Virus record (IMG/VR): IMGVR_UViG_3300007344_000011
Span: 1-39,535 of that record
Length of the DNA stretch: 39,535 bases
Source: a virus
Direction: 5' to 3' (one strand)
The position numbers and the translations under genes were made by a program. Shown piece by piece: positions 23,485-30,439 of this stretch (position 1 is the stretch's first letter; every line of letters begins with the position of its first letter). Under the pieces are notes generated by a model. That model was not told where the DNA came from and made no database searches. It saw only the letters and a program-made list of their open reading frames with translations.

Positions 23485-24396
23485 TTATTCCATGCCGCCC
23501 ACGTTGCGGGTTTTCTTTTCTCGAATCTCGCCGGTTGTTTTGTCGGCGGTCTCGCCTTCCTTGAGGCCATCGTCGGCCCTTGCTTCGCGCTCTTTACGCG
23601 CCGCGATAGATTCCTGGCTCTCGACCGCCTCGGCCTCTTCCTGCTGCAACTGCTGGTGCTGCTCGACGACGACACCACCGTCGATGATCACATTCCTGCC
23701 TTCCTCGGCGGCGTGCGAGACGTCGACCGCATTGGCCAGCTCGATGGACATTGGCAGGTATTTGATGACCTGCAAGAGCGGGATTTTCCGGGCGTACATT
23801 TCCCAGTTCGCATGGGCGTAGTGACGGCTACCGACCTTGTTCCACTTCTTGAAATGTTTCTCGATTTTCGACATCCGCCACAGCTCGATAATCGGCATTT
23901 CGGAACCCTGCACCCAGCCGATGGCGTAGGCGTGCGTAATGTCGGCCGGGTCTTCAAGGTCGGTCTCATTGTGGATCACCAAGTCGCGCTTTGCGCCATC
24001 GGTAAACGTGTATTCCTGATCCTTGAAAATGACACCAGTGAACACGGTAGCGCGGCCGCTGCGCGCAACGAGGTCGACCAGCCCGCGCCAGCCAGGAACA
24101 AGCGTGCAAGTGTCCTTGTACGGGATCAGGTAGCACTGGCCATTGATGCCAGGCTCGAGGCCCAGCTGCGCCGCCGTCATGATCGATGCCGCAATGCTCT
24201 GGTGGGAACATTTCTGAAGCGCTGGCGAAGTGCTGAAGGCTGTCAGCGCCAGGCGCGTCATGCGATCCGCAGTCAAATGCTTTGGCAGCGCCAGAGCCAT
24301 CTGGCCCTTGATCTTGTCCATGAAGTTGGAAAGGTTGGCCACGGGCGAAAGCTGGCGCTCCCCGGTGACGTGTTGTTTCAGCTGCTGGCCGGACAT
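23485..24396 (-). CDS. RecT-family single-strand annealing protein
   Basis: 303 residues (GAGG 6 nt before the ATG). It carries the recognisable RecT core: MALALPKHLTADRMTRLALT, QKCSHQSIAASIMTAAQLGL, GQCYLIPYKDTCTLVPGWRG, LVDLVARSG, and AYAIGWVQGSEMPIIELWRM with SKIEKHF. RecT coats single-stranded DNA and anneals complementary strands or invades duplex. It pairs with the YqaJ exonuclease encoded just upstream. The C-terminal 70 residues are Glu/Gln-rich and disordered, as usual. This two-gene system should drive phage recombination and concatemer formation. Confidence 0.93.
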   Translation of the reverse strand: MSGQQLKQHVTGERQLSPVANLSNFMDKIKGQMALALPKHLTADRMTRLALTAFSTSPALQKCSHQSIAASIMTAAQLGLEPGINGQCYLIPYKDTCTLVPGWRGLVDLVARSGRATVFTGVIFKDQEYTFTDGAKRDLVIHNETDLEDPADITHAYAIGWVQGSEMPIIELWRMSKIEKHFKKWNKVGSRHYAHANWEMYARKIPLLQVIKYLPMSIELANAVDVSHAAEEGRNVIIDGGVVVEQHQQLQQEEAEAVESQESIAARKEREARADDGLKEGETADKTTGEIREKKTRNVGGME

Positions 24397-24405
24397 GGTG
24401 AACCT

Positions 24406-25308
24406 CTATTTTTTGGGTCGAAGAACTCGGCTGCTATCGGTGCGAGTGTAGGTAGCCGCGATTTTGGGATGGTTGGCGCGGAACAGATCGATATTAAATC
24501 GCTTGGTCTTCTGCTCTTTCCAGGTCAATAGCGCCCTCGATCCGTAGGATAACGTAGTGGCGTCTAACATGAAAAGTTTTATTTCCTGCTCGATGTCCTC
24601 GAGTTCGCCTTTCAGGAATTTGGCCTCCTTTTTCTTGGCCTTCCACTCATTCACGCGCTCGAGAAGTTCCGGCGTTGCCTGGGCATTACGGCCGCTATCC
24701 ACTGGGAACATGCGCAGCACGTCAGCGGCATCTGTAGGCGGCGGCGGGTCACGACGCTGCACCCGGTCCCAGAATTCAAGCTCGGTTTCCCGGATGGCGG
24801 CAATGGTGCTCTCGTCGCGGTGAATCTCAAACACCCGGAAGTCATCAATGCCCAGCATCACCGGCAAAAGCGTGCTCGGTGCGCCATTGCACATCATCCC
24901 ATGCATGCACTGGGCGGCGTAGTAGATCGGCACATCATCGGTACCCTCGTCTCCCCACATGGATTTTTCATAAAAATCGCCGGTTGTCTTGGCTTCCACG
25001 TTTCGGCCGTCGCTGGTTTCCGCGTCAATTTCGGCGGCCAGGAACTTGTGCTGGCGATCAAGGTAGCGATTGTTCCGGTGGATCAGCTCGACGCCGTGCT
25101 CGAGGGTAAGCATGTCGAGCACATACGGCTCCAGGCGCTTGCCGCGCTCGAGGATCTTTTTCTTGGCCTCACTGATTACTTCCTTTTTGCCAAAAACCTT
25201 GGCGTCGTAAACTGCCAGTGGTGTTAACCATGGGCTGATCCCCAGGATTCCAGCCACGTCAGAGCTGCCCAGGTACGATTGACGGTTGATGCTGCCTACG
25301 TTTTTCAC
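24406..25308 (-). CDS. YqaJ-family 5'-3' exonuclease (lambda Exo-like viral recombinase)
   Basis: 300 residues from GTG 25308, chosen because it overlaps the previous stop (GTGA), has AGGGGA 7 nt upstream, and begins the conserved YLGSSDVAGILGISPW signature at residue 12. The PD-(D/E)XK nuclease residues are in place: E60 in GKRLEPYV, D95 in AAEIDAE, E105-A-K107, and Q133 in YYAAQCMHG. It degrades one strand of duplex ends to produce 3' tails for RecT. The C-terminal third (EWKAKKKEAKFLKGELEDIEQEI) is helical. An upstream ATG exists but would lie inside the preceding gene. Confidence 0.92.
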   Translation of the reverse strand: MKNVGSINRQSYLGSSDVAGILGISPWLTPLAVYDAKVFGKKEVISEAKKKILERGKRLEPYVLDMLTLEHGVELIHRNNRYLDRQHKFLAAEIDAETSDGRNVEAKTTGDFYEKSMWGDEGTDDVPIYYAAQCMHGMMCNGAPSTLLPVMLGIDDFRVFEIHRDESTIAAIRETELEFWDRVQRRDPPPPTDAADVLRMFPVDSGRNAQATPELLERVNEWKAKKKEAKFLKGELEDIEQEIKLFMLDATTLSYGSRALLTWKEQKTKRFNIDLFRANHPKIAATYTRTDSSRVLRPKK

Positions 25309-25691
25309 GATTGTTCCCCTTGCTGGTCTGCCTGCTCCCGCGCCGCACGCCTGGCAATCTGTGCGGGGCTTGGCGGGATTTCTCGATAGAAAATTTCGAT
25401 GGTGTAGCGCTTTGATTTCTTCCAAAGCACTGGGCAAGACGGGCGCACTCTGGTCATGAGTTCGCGCATCAATTCGGCATTGCCATATCCCAGGTGTTTG
25501 CCGGCGAATTCCACTTTCTCGCGCTGGGCGGTCGCTTCCAGATAGGCGAGAATTTCTTTCAGATCGGCAACAGGAACTTCGACTACCTGCTGACCAAAGT
25601 CAATGGCCCGGTGCAAGGTTGGCAGCATCCAGCGGGCGGTTTCCATCGCGGCGGCCTGTCGCTCGCCGTAATCTTTCGCGTGCCGGCTCAC
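25305..25691 (-). CDS. Early protein of unknown function
   Basis: 128 residues from GTG 25691, which overlaps the previous stop (GTGA) with GGGGGA 6 nt upstream. Helical N-terminal half (GERQAAAMETARWMLPTLHR, LKEILAYLEATAQREKVEF), then RVRPSCPVLWKKSKRYTIEI and a basic Ala/Arg/Gln tail. No recognised domain. Coupled to the exonuclease gene, so it may be an accessory of the recombination module; that is inference from position only. Confidence 0.7.
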   Translation of the reverse strand: MSRHAKDYGERQAAAMETARWMLPTLHRAIDFGQQVVEVPVADLKEILAYLEATAQREKVEFAGKHLGYGNAELMRELMTRVRPSCPVLWKKSKRYTIEIFYREIPPSPAQIARRAAREQADQQGEQS

Positions 25692-26080
25692 AACTGATCC
25701 CCCCTGGCAAGCTCCAGCTCAATCAGAATTTCGCTGACCAGTCCGTTTATGTCGCCATCGCCCATATCCTCGTTGAGCTTGTATCGGTCAAACACCGCGT
25801 GAACCTTGGCCCATTTTTCCCGGCCTAACTCCACCTCATACGCCCCAGTCTGGAATTGATAGGCCGATTGTCCGGCCGGGAGAATCGAGGCGATATGATC
25901 GGCGCTTGCTGTCGCCAGGGTTTCCGAACAATCGTCACAGCCCAGGACAAAAGTACAACTTACGTCCTGAGTGCGCAGCCGGCCTTCGGCAATACCGGTT
26001 TTGTTATTGCTTACGGCTTGCCAGGTTAGCGCATCGCTCCCGCATTCCCGGCAGTTGGTTATTTTCTTGAGCACATTCAC
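25688..26080 (-). CDS. Zinc-ribbon protein of unknown function
   Basis: 130 residues from GTG 26080 overlapping the upstream stop (GTGA). N-terminal CRECG (C10, C13) and later LGCDDCSE form a CxxC...CxxC ribbon, the arrangement seen in short phage proteins of the Lar/restriction-alleviation-like style, though assignment to that family is not justified. The rest (KWAKVHAVFDRYKLNEDMGDG, LVSEILIELELARG) is acidic and helical. One of three zinc-ribbon genes in this operon. Confidence 0.72.
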   Translation of the reverse strand: MNVLKKITNCRECGSDALTWQAVSNNKTGIAEGRLRTQDVSCTFVLGCDDCSETLATASADHIASILPAGQSAYQFQTGAYEVELGREKWAKVHAVFDRYKLNEDMGDGDINGLVSEILIELELARGDQL

Positions 26081-26538
26081 TTGATCACCCCCAGGTGCCG
26101 CTTGATGTCGGCGCGAATTTTGGAAACTATCGCTGTTTCACGGCGGGACATTGGCACCGTGGCCTGATGCTTGAGAATTCGGCGCTCAACGTCGCGTAGC
26201 AGGTCTTTGGCGGCCATCATTTCGGTGTAGCGTTCGCGGGCAAGTTGTACCAGGGCCAGCACACCGTCACGAAAAGTATCAGCACCGCCGTAGGATTCCA
26301 GCGCCAGGAACACGGCCTTATGCAGTTCGCCGTCATGCTCGGTAGTCAGCAGCAGGGCGAGCACCTTGTCGCGCAATTCCTCGGCTTGTTCGGCAGTAGA
26401 GCCGTAGCACTCGACACGGCTATACCAAGTGCGCTTTCTCGAGTCGGAGGGGAACTGATCCGCGCCATGTACATCGATGCCAGCCCCGAAGTTTCCGCAA
26501 TCGCCCACCGGGTCTGTTTCACCCTTCAGAAATTCCAT
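26077..26538 (-). CDS. Early protein of unknown function
   Basis: 153 residues from ATG 26538, two nt after the previous stop. The N-terminus is polar (GDCGNFGAGIDVHGADQFPS). A helical central section (AEQAEELRDKVLALLLTTEH) and C-terminal helices with basic residues (RRETAIVSKIRADIKRHLG) follow. No motif recognised. Its stop overlaps the next GTG start. Confidence 0.7.
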   Translation of the reverse strand: MEFLKGETDPVGDCGNFGAGIDVHGADQFPSDSRKRTWYSRVECYGSTAEQAEELRDKVLALLLTTEHDGELHKAVFLALESYGGADTFRDGVLALVQLARERYTEMMAAKDLLRDVERRILKHQATVPMSRRETAIVSKIRADIKRHLGVIK

Positions 26539-26540
26539 AA

Positions 26541-27212
26541 TCAGCGCTCCAGCAGTTTGCGGATGTTGGTGGCCAGCTGCGCACGCGGGTTAAGCGCGGC
26601 AAGGGCCTGTTCCAGATAGCGGCGGGCGAGTGCCAGCTCGGCGAGCGTCTCGACTTCGGCGGACTGTTGCGGCCGGATAAATAACTCGGTGCCCACCGGC
26701 AAATCCTCGGCGCGCCAGGCAACGGTGGGATAGTGGTGGACCTTGTTCACGCACTGGTGCCCAATCACGGTACCTACTGAGCTGGCCAACGCTTCGGCGC
26801 CAGGCGTCTTTGCCTTCGCATCCTGGGAGCCGTCGACCACCCACACGCATTCGCTTAACCCGTCTTCCTCGTGGGAAAAACAGCACAGGCTTTGCGTGCG
26901 TGCGCTGGTGCCCCATTCAGCAATGAGGTTGTTGCCGGTGCGAACCCATACATCCGGCGCGCCAGGCTCATGAATGAACTTTGTGCCATAGGGCAGCTCG
27001 TTGAAAGGCGTCGCAACTGGCTCGAGCGCCTGCACCAGCTCAATCAGTTGACCAGCCGTGAACAGCGGATCGCAAGTGACCGAATAGGAGGGGTCGTAGT
27101 CATGACCGCGGCGACCAAATGGATTGGCGTCGGTAAGGGTTGGTACACGGTGTTTCTGGCCCAGGTCCATATGCATGACGTGCAAGAACGCGGAAGGGTT
27201 TGGCTTTTTCAT
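26541..27212 (-). CDS. Early protein of unknown function
   Basis: 223 residues; GAGGA precedes the ATG. The middle contains GQLIELVQALEPVATPFNELPYGTKFIHEP and, further on, DLPVGTELFIRP. These short strand modules have the same 'LPxGTxxF' form, so the protein may hold two related small domains. A helical C-terminus (ELALARRYLEQALAALNPRA) ends it. No catalytic motif seen. It resembles the variable accessory proteins found upstream of recombination genes in lambdoid phages, without a named family. Confidence 0.68.
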   Translation of the reverse strand: MKKPNPSAFLHVMHMDLGQKHRVPTLTDANPFGRRGHDYDPSYSVTCDPLFTAGQLIELVQALEPVATPFNELPYGTKFIHEPGAPDVWVRTGNNLIAEWGTSARTQSLCCFSHEEDGLSECVWVVDGSQDAKAKTPGAEALASSVGTVIGHQCVNKVHHYPTVAWRAEDLPVGTELFIRPQQSAEVETLAELALARRYLEQALAALNPRAQLATNIRKLLER

Positions 27213-27214
27213 GA

Positions 27215-27391
27215 TCAGTCCTCACTTGGTAGGGCGGTGTTCCAGGCGCTGCACTTCGGGCACTGCCCGTGTCGTGCGCGCCAGACTGGCGCATCGGTGT
27301 AGCACTTGCAGTTGCTGCACTGGTGCTGCACGGGTTCATCTGGCGGATCAAGCGGCGGCCCGCCAACGTAGACGCGGTTTATGGGGGTCAT
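27215..27391 (-). CDS. Zinc-ribbon micro-protein (58 aa)
   Basis: Starts at ATG 27391, overlapping the upstream TAA (TAATG), and ends with TGA at 27217-27215. It has a Pro-rich N-terminus (NRVYVGGPPLDPPDEP), then C-S-N-C-K-C and, 16 residues later, C-P-K-C in HGQCPKCSAWN: a complete two-knuckle zinc ribbon. This fold usually binds nucleic acid or protein partners. It follows a second 58-residue ribbon protein. Overlap coupling and intact cysteines argue that it is real. Confidence 0.72.
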   Translation of the reverse strand: MTPINRVYVGGPPLDPPDEPVQHQCSNCKCYTDAPVWRARHGQCPKCSAWNTALPSED

Positions 27392-27567
27392 TACCAGTTG
27401 TCTCCACGATATCCATCGGCGGGGCCGTCATCATCGTCCTGGCCATCGTCCTGTTCTGCATTGCAGCCTGGGCAAAGGCCGTCATTGTCCCGGTACTGGC
27501 CAAGTGTGAAGGGCGCGTGGCAGCTCCAGCACTTGAGCACCGTTAGGCGCCCGTCGATGTTGTTCAT
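27391..27567 (-). CDS. Zinc-ribbon micro-protein with acidic tail (58 aa)
   Basis: ATG 27567 overlaps the upstream TGA (ATGA). CWSC near residue 13 and CPGC near residue 34 form a two-CxxC ribbon (LKCWSCHAPFTLGQYRDNDG). It is followed by an acidic tail with a run of Asp (DDGQDDDDGPADGYRG). Overlaps the next gene through TAATG. Role unknown; such small early proteins often bind host factors. Confidence 0.72.
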   Translation of the reverse strand: MNNIDGRLTVLKCWSCHAPFTLGQYRDNDGLCPGCNAEQDDGQDDDDGPADGYRGDNW

Positions 27568-27746
27568 TGGGCCCACCACACAATCAACTGATCAATCCAG
27601 CCGCGCTTAGCGGCGCAGTAGAGGGCCAGCAGAACAACGGCAGTTGTTGCCATCACCTCGACCGGGCGCACCTTGTCCTGGCTGTTGTCGCCTGGCTTGA
27701 TGGCCTGGCGGATCGGGATACGAACGGCTTGCGGTTTCTTTTTCAT
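27564..27746 (-). CDS. Small single-span membrane protein
   Basis: 60 residues. The basic, polar N-terminus (KKKPQAVRIPIRQAIKPG) precedes a hydrophobic stretch at about 31-46 (VMATTAVVLLALYCAA) and a short aromatic end (DQLIVWWAQ). CGGAG lies 9 nt before the ATG. Probable inner-membrane protein with unknown role. Confidence 0.68.
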   Translation of the reverse strand: MKKKPQAVRIPIRQAIKPGDNSQDKVRPVEVMATTAVVLLALYCAAKRGWIDQLIVWWAQ

Positions 27747-27767
27747 GGCAGTGGCTCCGGTGATGGG

Positions 27768-28151
27768 TTACATGCGCTGGCCAGGGATACGGGGCTTGGG
27801 CTCGACAACCTTGAAGCCCTCGCCATCGTAGGTGTAGTGGTTGACCTTCGAGCGCACGGCGCCCATGTCGTCGGCCATGTAGCGCGTCAGCTCCCGGTCT
27901 GAGTACCCTCCATCGCCAGGCTCAAAGCATTGCACTTGGTTGGTGGTGCGCAAGAAGCCGCCCTTGAGCAAGTTCAACTCGCCTTGGGTTGCCTCGGCCT
28001 GAATGGCGTCGATGCAGTCGTCGCGGCTTGCAGCCACAGCCGGAAACACGTTGGCGATGCAAACGCGCTGGAAGTCGGTCGGGGCAGATGGCGTGGCGCC
28101 TGATCCGCATACGATGAATACGGCGACGAGCTTTGCAGTGATAACTGGCAT
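27768..28151 (-). CDS. First gene of early left operon; probable secreted protein, unknown
   Basis: 127 residues. The N-terminus MPVITAKLVAVFIVCGSGA looks like a signal peptide. The Cys is not preceded by a proper lipobox, so simple secretion is more likely than lipidation. The mature part (FQRVCIANVFPAVAASRDDC, QCFEPGDGGYSDRELTRYMA) holds several cysteines suited to disulfides. TGGGAG precedes the ATG within a leader shared with other genes. First gene behind the predicted leftward promoter. Confidence 0.68.
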   Translation of the reverse strand: MPVITAKLVAVFIVCGSGATPSAPTDFQRVCIANVFPAVAASRDDCIDAIQAEATQGELNLLKGGFLRTTNQVQCFEPGDGGYSDRELTRYMADDMGAVRSKVNHYTYDGEGFKVVEPKPRIPGQRM

Positions 28152-28186
28152 TGGTGTTCTCCCAGGTGGTCGGTGTTGGTGGGCAA

Positions 28187-28215
28187 ACTATGAGGCGTTA
28201 TCGCCACTACGTCAA
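28187..28215 (-). promoter_or_regulatory. Candidate early leftward promoter
   Basis: Minus strand: TTGACG (28215-28210, 5 of 6) and CATAGT (28192-28187, 4 of 6) with 17 bp between. The start point would be near 28180, giving a leader of about 30 nt before ATG 28151. The spacer contains the CGCCACTAC element (plus strand 28202-28210), well placed to be an operator. The rest of the 167-bp divergent gap up to 28318 holds AT-rich sequence with TAAAAT and TATAGA on the plus strand, but no strong rightward -35. Confidence 0.55.
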
Positions 28216-28318
28216 CACCGCAATCAATCAAATACCTAACTAAAATATGAATGCTTGCACTACACATCGGTACCATATAGATTCCCACCCATCGAATTCC
28301 ATCGGAGACCGCTACCCA

Positions 28319-28519
28319 ATGAACCTGAAAAAAAGCGTGATGGTGGCCCTGGCCCAGCGCGGAATGAAACAGAAAGACCTGGCAGACAAGGTAGGGATGA
28401 GCCAGGGCAGCATGAGCCAGCTTGTGGGGCAGACGTCTTGCACTGGCGCCACATTGGTCAAGCTTGCAAGCGCGTTCGGCCTGAAGGTCAGCGAGTTCGT
28501 GGCGCTTGGCGAGGATTAA
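28319..28519 (+). CDS. Cro/C1-type HTH transcription regulator
   Basis: 66 residues from ATG 28319 (CGGAGA upstream). The whole protein is one HTH_3 domain: VALAQRGMKQKDLADKVGMS, then a recognition helix with QGSMSQLVGQ, and the closing helices ATLVKLASAFGLKVSEFV. No peptidase or dimerisation domain. In position it corresponds to cro, the first gene of the rightward operon, across a divergent region with no cI-like partner opposite. It probably controls the early promoters beside it. Confidence 0.85.
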   Translation: MNLKKSVMVALAQRGMKQKDLADKVGMSQGSMSQLVGQTSCTGATLVKLASAFGLKVSEFVALGED

Positions 28520-28564
28520 CCCCCATGAAAGAGGTGATGCAAGATGAATCTGGAGGATACCGGC

Positions 28565-29518
28565 GTGGCTAGAATCCGCTCAATCAAGCCAGAATTCTGG
28601 AGTTCCGAACAGGTGATGTCGTGTTCGTTTCATTCCAGGCTATTTTTTATCGGGTTGTGGACGTTTTGCGATGACGGCGGCGTTCATCCGCTGAAGCCGA
28701 TCACGCTGAAGGCCTTGATTTTCCCGGGTGATAGTATCGATTCCGATAGCATTCGTCGAATGCTCGACGAGTTGTCGGATATCGGTCTGATCGATCTGTA
28801 TCAAGTTGATGGGAAAGAGTACCTGCAGGTTTCAGGGTGGTCGCATCAACGAATCGATAAACACACCATCAAATTCCCATCAAAAGAAATGGGAACACCA
28901 ATAAAATCAGGCACTTCACAAAAAAAATTCGACGAATCATCTAGTAAGAGTCGGAGAGGAATCGGAGAGGAATCGGATACGGATAGGAGTCCATCAAAAG
29001 CTATCCCTCAAATCACGCGAAAAAACATTGAGGACATGTTCAACACTTTCTGGAAGCTGTACCCCCGGAAAGTCGGCAAAGCGGCCGCGCTGAAAAAGTT
29101 TGAGACCAAGTGCAAGACACCCGATGAGTTCGACGCGATCATTGCCGGCCTGGGCCAGCACATCAAACACGTTTTCAACCTGACAGAACCCCAGTACATC
29201 CCGCACGCCATAACCTGGCTGAATCAAGAGCGATGGAAAGACGAGGTAACGCCAAATGCAGGACCAAACACCACCGGACCTTTCGCCGGAACAGCAGGCA
29301 CGCGCCGCCCAAGCCTCGTTGATCAAGTCCGTATCCGTGGGGAGCAACTCGAAGCCGAGCGACATGCAAGTTCGGGACGCCAAGCTGCGGTCGATGCCGA
29401 ACTATGCCCAGCCGGAATGGACCCAGGACGATGGGAGCAAGACTTTGCCAGCATCGACGAGCTTGATGGCTCGCTTGTGGCAGTTGATGACAGAGTTATA
29501 CGGACACAAGTGGACTAG
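28565..29518 (+). CDS. Phage replication initiator, lambda O-like
   Basis: 317 residues from GTG 28565, chosen for the excellent GGAGGA 7 nt upstream and because ARIRSIKPEFWSS is the usual beginning of this family; ATG 28544 is in frame. Residues 1-105 form the winged-helix DNA-binding domain (RLFFIGLWTFCDDGGVHPL, IRRMLDELSDIGLIDLYQVDGKEYLQVSGW). A charged linker follows (KSRRGIGEESDTD), then FNTFWKLYPRKVGKAAALKKF to about 225, the segment that recruits helicase loader. The last 88 codons overlap the P-like gene out of frame, and there the third-position GC is low. The O tail may therefore be a recent extension. Confidence 0.85.
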   Translation: MARIRSIKPEFWSSEQVMSCSFHSRLFFIGLWTFCDDGGVHPLKPITLKALIFPGDSIDSDSIRRMLDELSDIGLIDLYQVDGKEYLQVSGWSHQRIDKHTIKFPSKEMGTPIKSGTSQKKFDESSSKSRRGIGEESDTDRSPSKAIPQITRKNIEDMFNTFWKLYPRKVGKAAALKKFETKCKTPDEFDAIIAGLGQHIKHVFNLTEPQYIPHAITWLNQERWKDEVTPNAGPNTTGPFAGTAGTRRPSLVDQVRIRGEQLEAERHASSGRQAAVDAELCPAGMDPGRWEQDFASIDELDGSLVAVDDRVIRTQVD

Positions 29519-30071
29519 CGTACATGGCCTGGGCGACGAGTCGGGTAACTGGGGAAAGGCCCTGGCAGGTATCGACAAGTACCAGCTGGCAGAAGGTATC
29601 AGGGTCTGTACGCAAAGCGGCGATCCATGGCCGCCGTCCGCGCCTGAATTCCGTGCGATGTGCCTGTCTGGTGGCGATACCAGGGACGTCCCGAACGTTG
29701 CCGACGCCTGGCGGGAGGCTGTCGAAGCCAGCACGGCGCCAACGGAATTTCGCTACAGCCACCCGATTGTGCGCGAGGCTGGGCGCTTGACCGACTGGTA
29801 CAGCATCCGCACTGGCACGCCGAAGGCCGAGACCGTGCAGAACAGGTTCAACAAGCGCTATGCCGACCTTGTGGCCAGGCTTCAGCGCGGCGAGCCGTTG
29901 GTTGATGGTCAAAGGCTGATCGGCCTCGATGCGGAACTGGGCCAGGCTGGAGCCGCGCAGCGGGTAGGCGAGCTTCTGGCGGATAAGATCGCCAAGGATC
30001 AGGGTTTACACCTAAAAACGCCTGACGAGCTTCGCAGGGGCCTTCTTGAAAAGATGGGGATCAAGCGATGA
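29256..30071 (+). CDS. Replicative helicase loader, lambda P-like
   Basis: 271 residues from ATG 29256 (GAGGT 9 nt upstream). The core matches phage replication protein P: LWQLMTELYGHKWTSVHG, WGKALAGIDKYQLAEGIRVC, GDPWPPSAPEFRAMC, followed by helices (AWREAVEASTAP) and a conserved C-terminus (LKTPDELRRGLLEKMGIKR). P delivers the host DnaB helicase to the O-bound origin. About 88 N-terminal codons overlap the O-like gene in another frame; a later start (for example at MQVRDAKLRSMPN, 29364) would shorten but not remove the overlap. The stop overlaps the next ATG. Confidence 0.85.
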   Translation: MQDQTPPDLSPEQQARAAQASLIKSVSVGSNSKPSDMQVRDAKLRSMPNYAQPEWTQDDGSKTLPASTSLMARLWQLMTELYGHKWTSVHGLGDESGNWGKALAGIDKYQLAEGIRVCTQSGDPWPPSAPEFRAMCLSGGDTRDVPNVADAWREAVEASTAPTEFRYSHPIVREAGRLTDWYSIRTGTPKAETVQNRFNKRYADLVARLQRGEPLVDGQRLIGLDAELGQAGAAQRVGELLADKIAKDQGLHLKTPDELRRGLLEKMGIKR

Positions 30072-30238
30072 AACGACCACGGATTCGACTGTCACGACTT
30101 ACCGGCCTGTTCGTGTGCCACGGCAACCGCTGCACAGGAAGCGGCAACAACATGCGCGATGCCTGGCACGCATGGGAAATTGAAATGATCCTCAAGGGCC
30201 AAGGCTCGAGGGTTCCAAAGCAAAAGGTAAAACCATGA
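30068..30238 (+). CDS. Small basic protein of unknown function (56 aa)
   Basis: ATG 30068 overlaps the P-like stop (ATGA). Very basic N-terminus (KRPRIRLSRLTG), then FVCHGNRCTGSG and a helix with AWHAWEIEMILKGQG. The single C-x-x-x-x-x-C pair is too little for a zinc site. TGA 30236-30238 overlaps the next ATG. Coupling on both sides supports it as a real gene; role unknown. Confidence 0.65.
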   Translation: MKRPRIRLSRLTGLFVCHGNRCTGSGNNMRDAWHAWEIEMILKGQGSRVPKQKVKP

Positions 30239-30396
30239 AACCGAGAATTGTCCGAATCCGCGGCGATGAAAAATATTTCAGATTCATGTGCAAAGGTGTT
30301 CGCTCTGATGGGGTAGAGGCCTGGGGTTTTGGCCACACCATCGAGCAGGCATACGCCGAATGGCTCGTGTACGACGAAACTGACATCCCGTTTTAA
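30235..30396 (+). CDS. Small protein of unknown function (53 aa)
   Basis: ATG 30235 overlaps the previous TGA. A compact strand-strand-helix pattern: RIVRIRGDEKYFRFMCKGVR, then EAWGFGHTIEQAYAEWLVYD. It is similar in build to many short phage proteins in which two strands pack on one helix (HicB-like half-fold). I do not claim a family. A leader-type sequence follows before the next gene. Confidence 0.65.
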   Translation: MKPRIVRIRGDEKYFRFMCKGVRSDGVEAWGFGHTIEQAYAEWLVYDETDIPF

Positions 30397-30439
30397 TCCA
30401 CAGAAAAACCACACCACCGACCGCAACTGGAGAAACAAC

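Noticed and set aside
25309-25437. Longer YqaJ exonuclease start at 25437
   Set aside because: It would overlap the preceding gene by over 130 nt and add unconserved sequence; GTG 25308 with AGGGGA fits the family start.
28525-28572. 15-codon open frame ending at the start of the O-like gene
   Set aside because: It has a fair ribosome-binding site and could be a leader peptide, but it is too short and unsupported to call.
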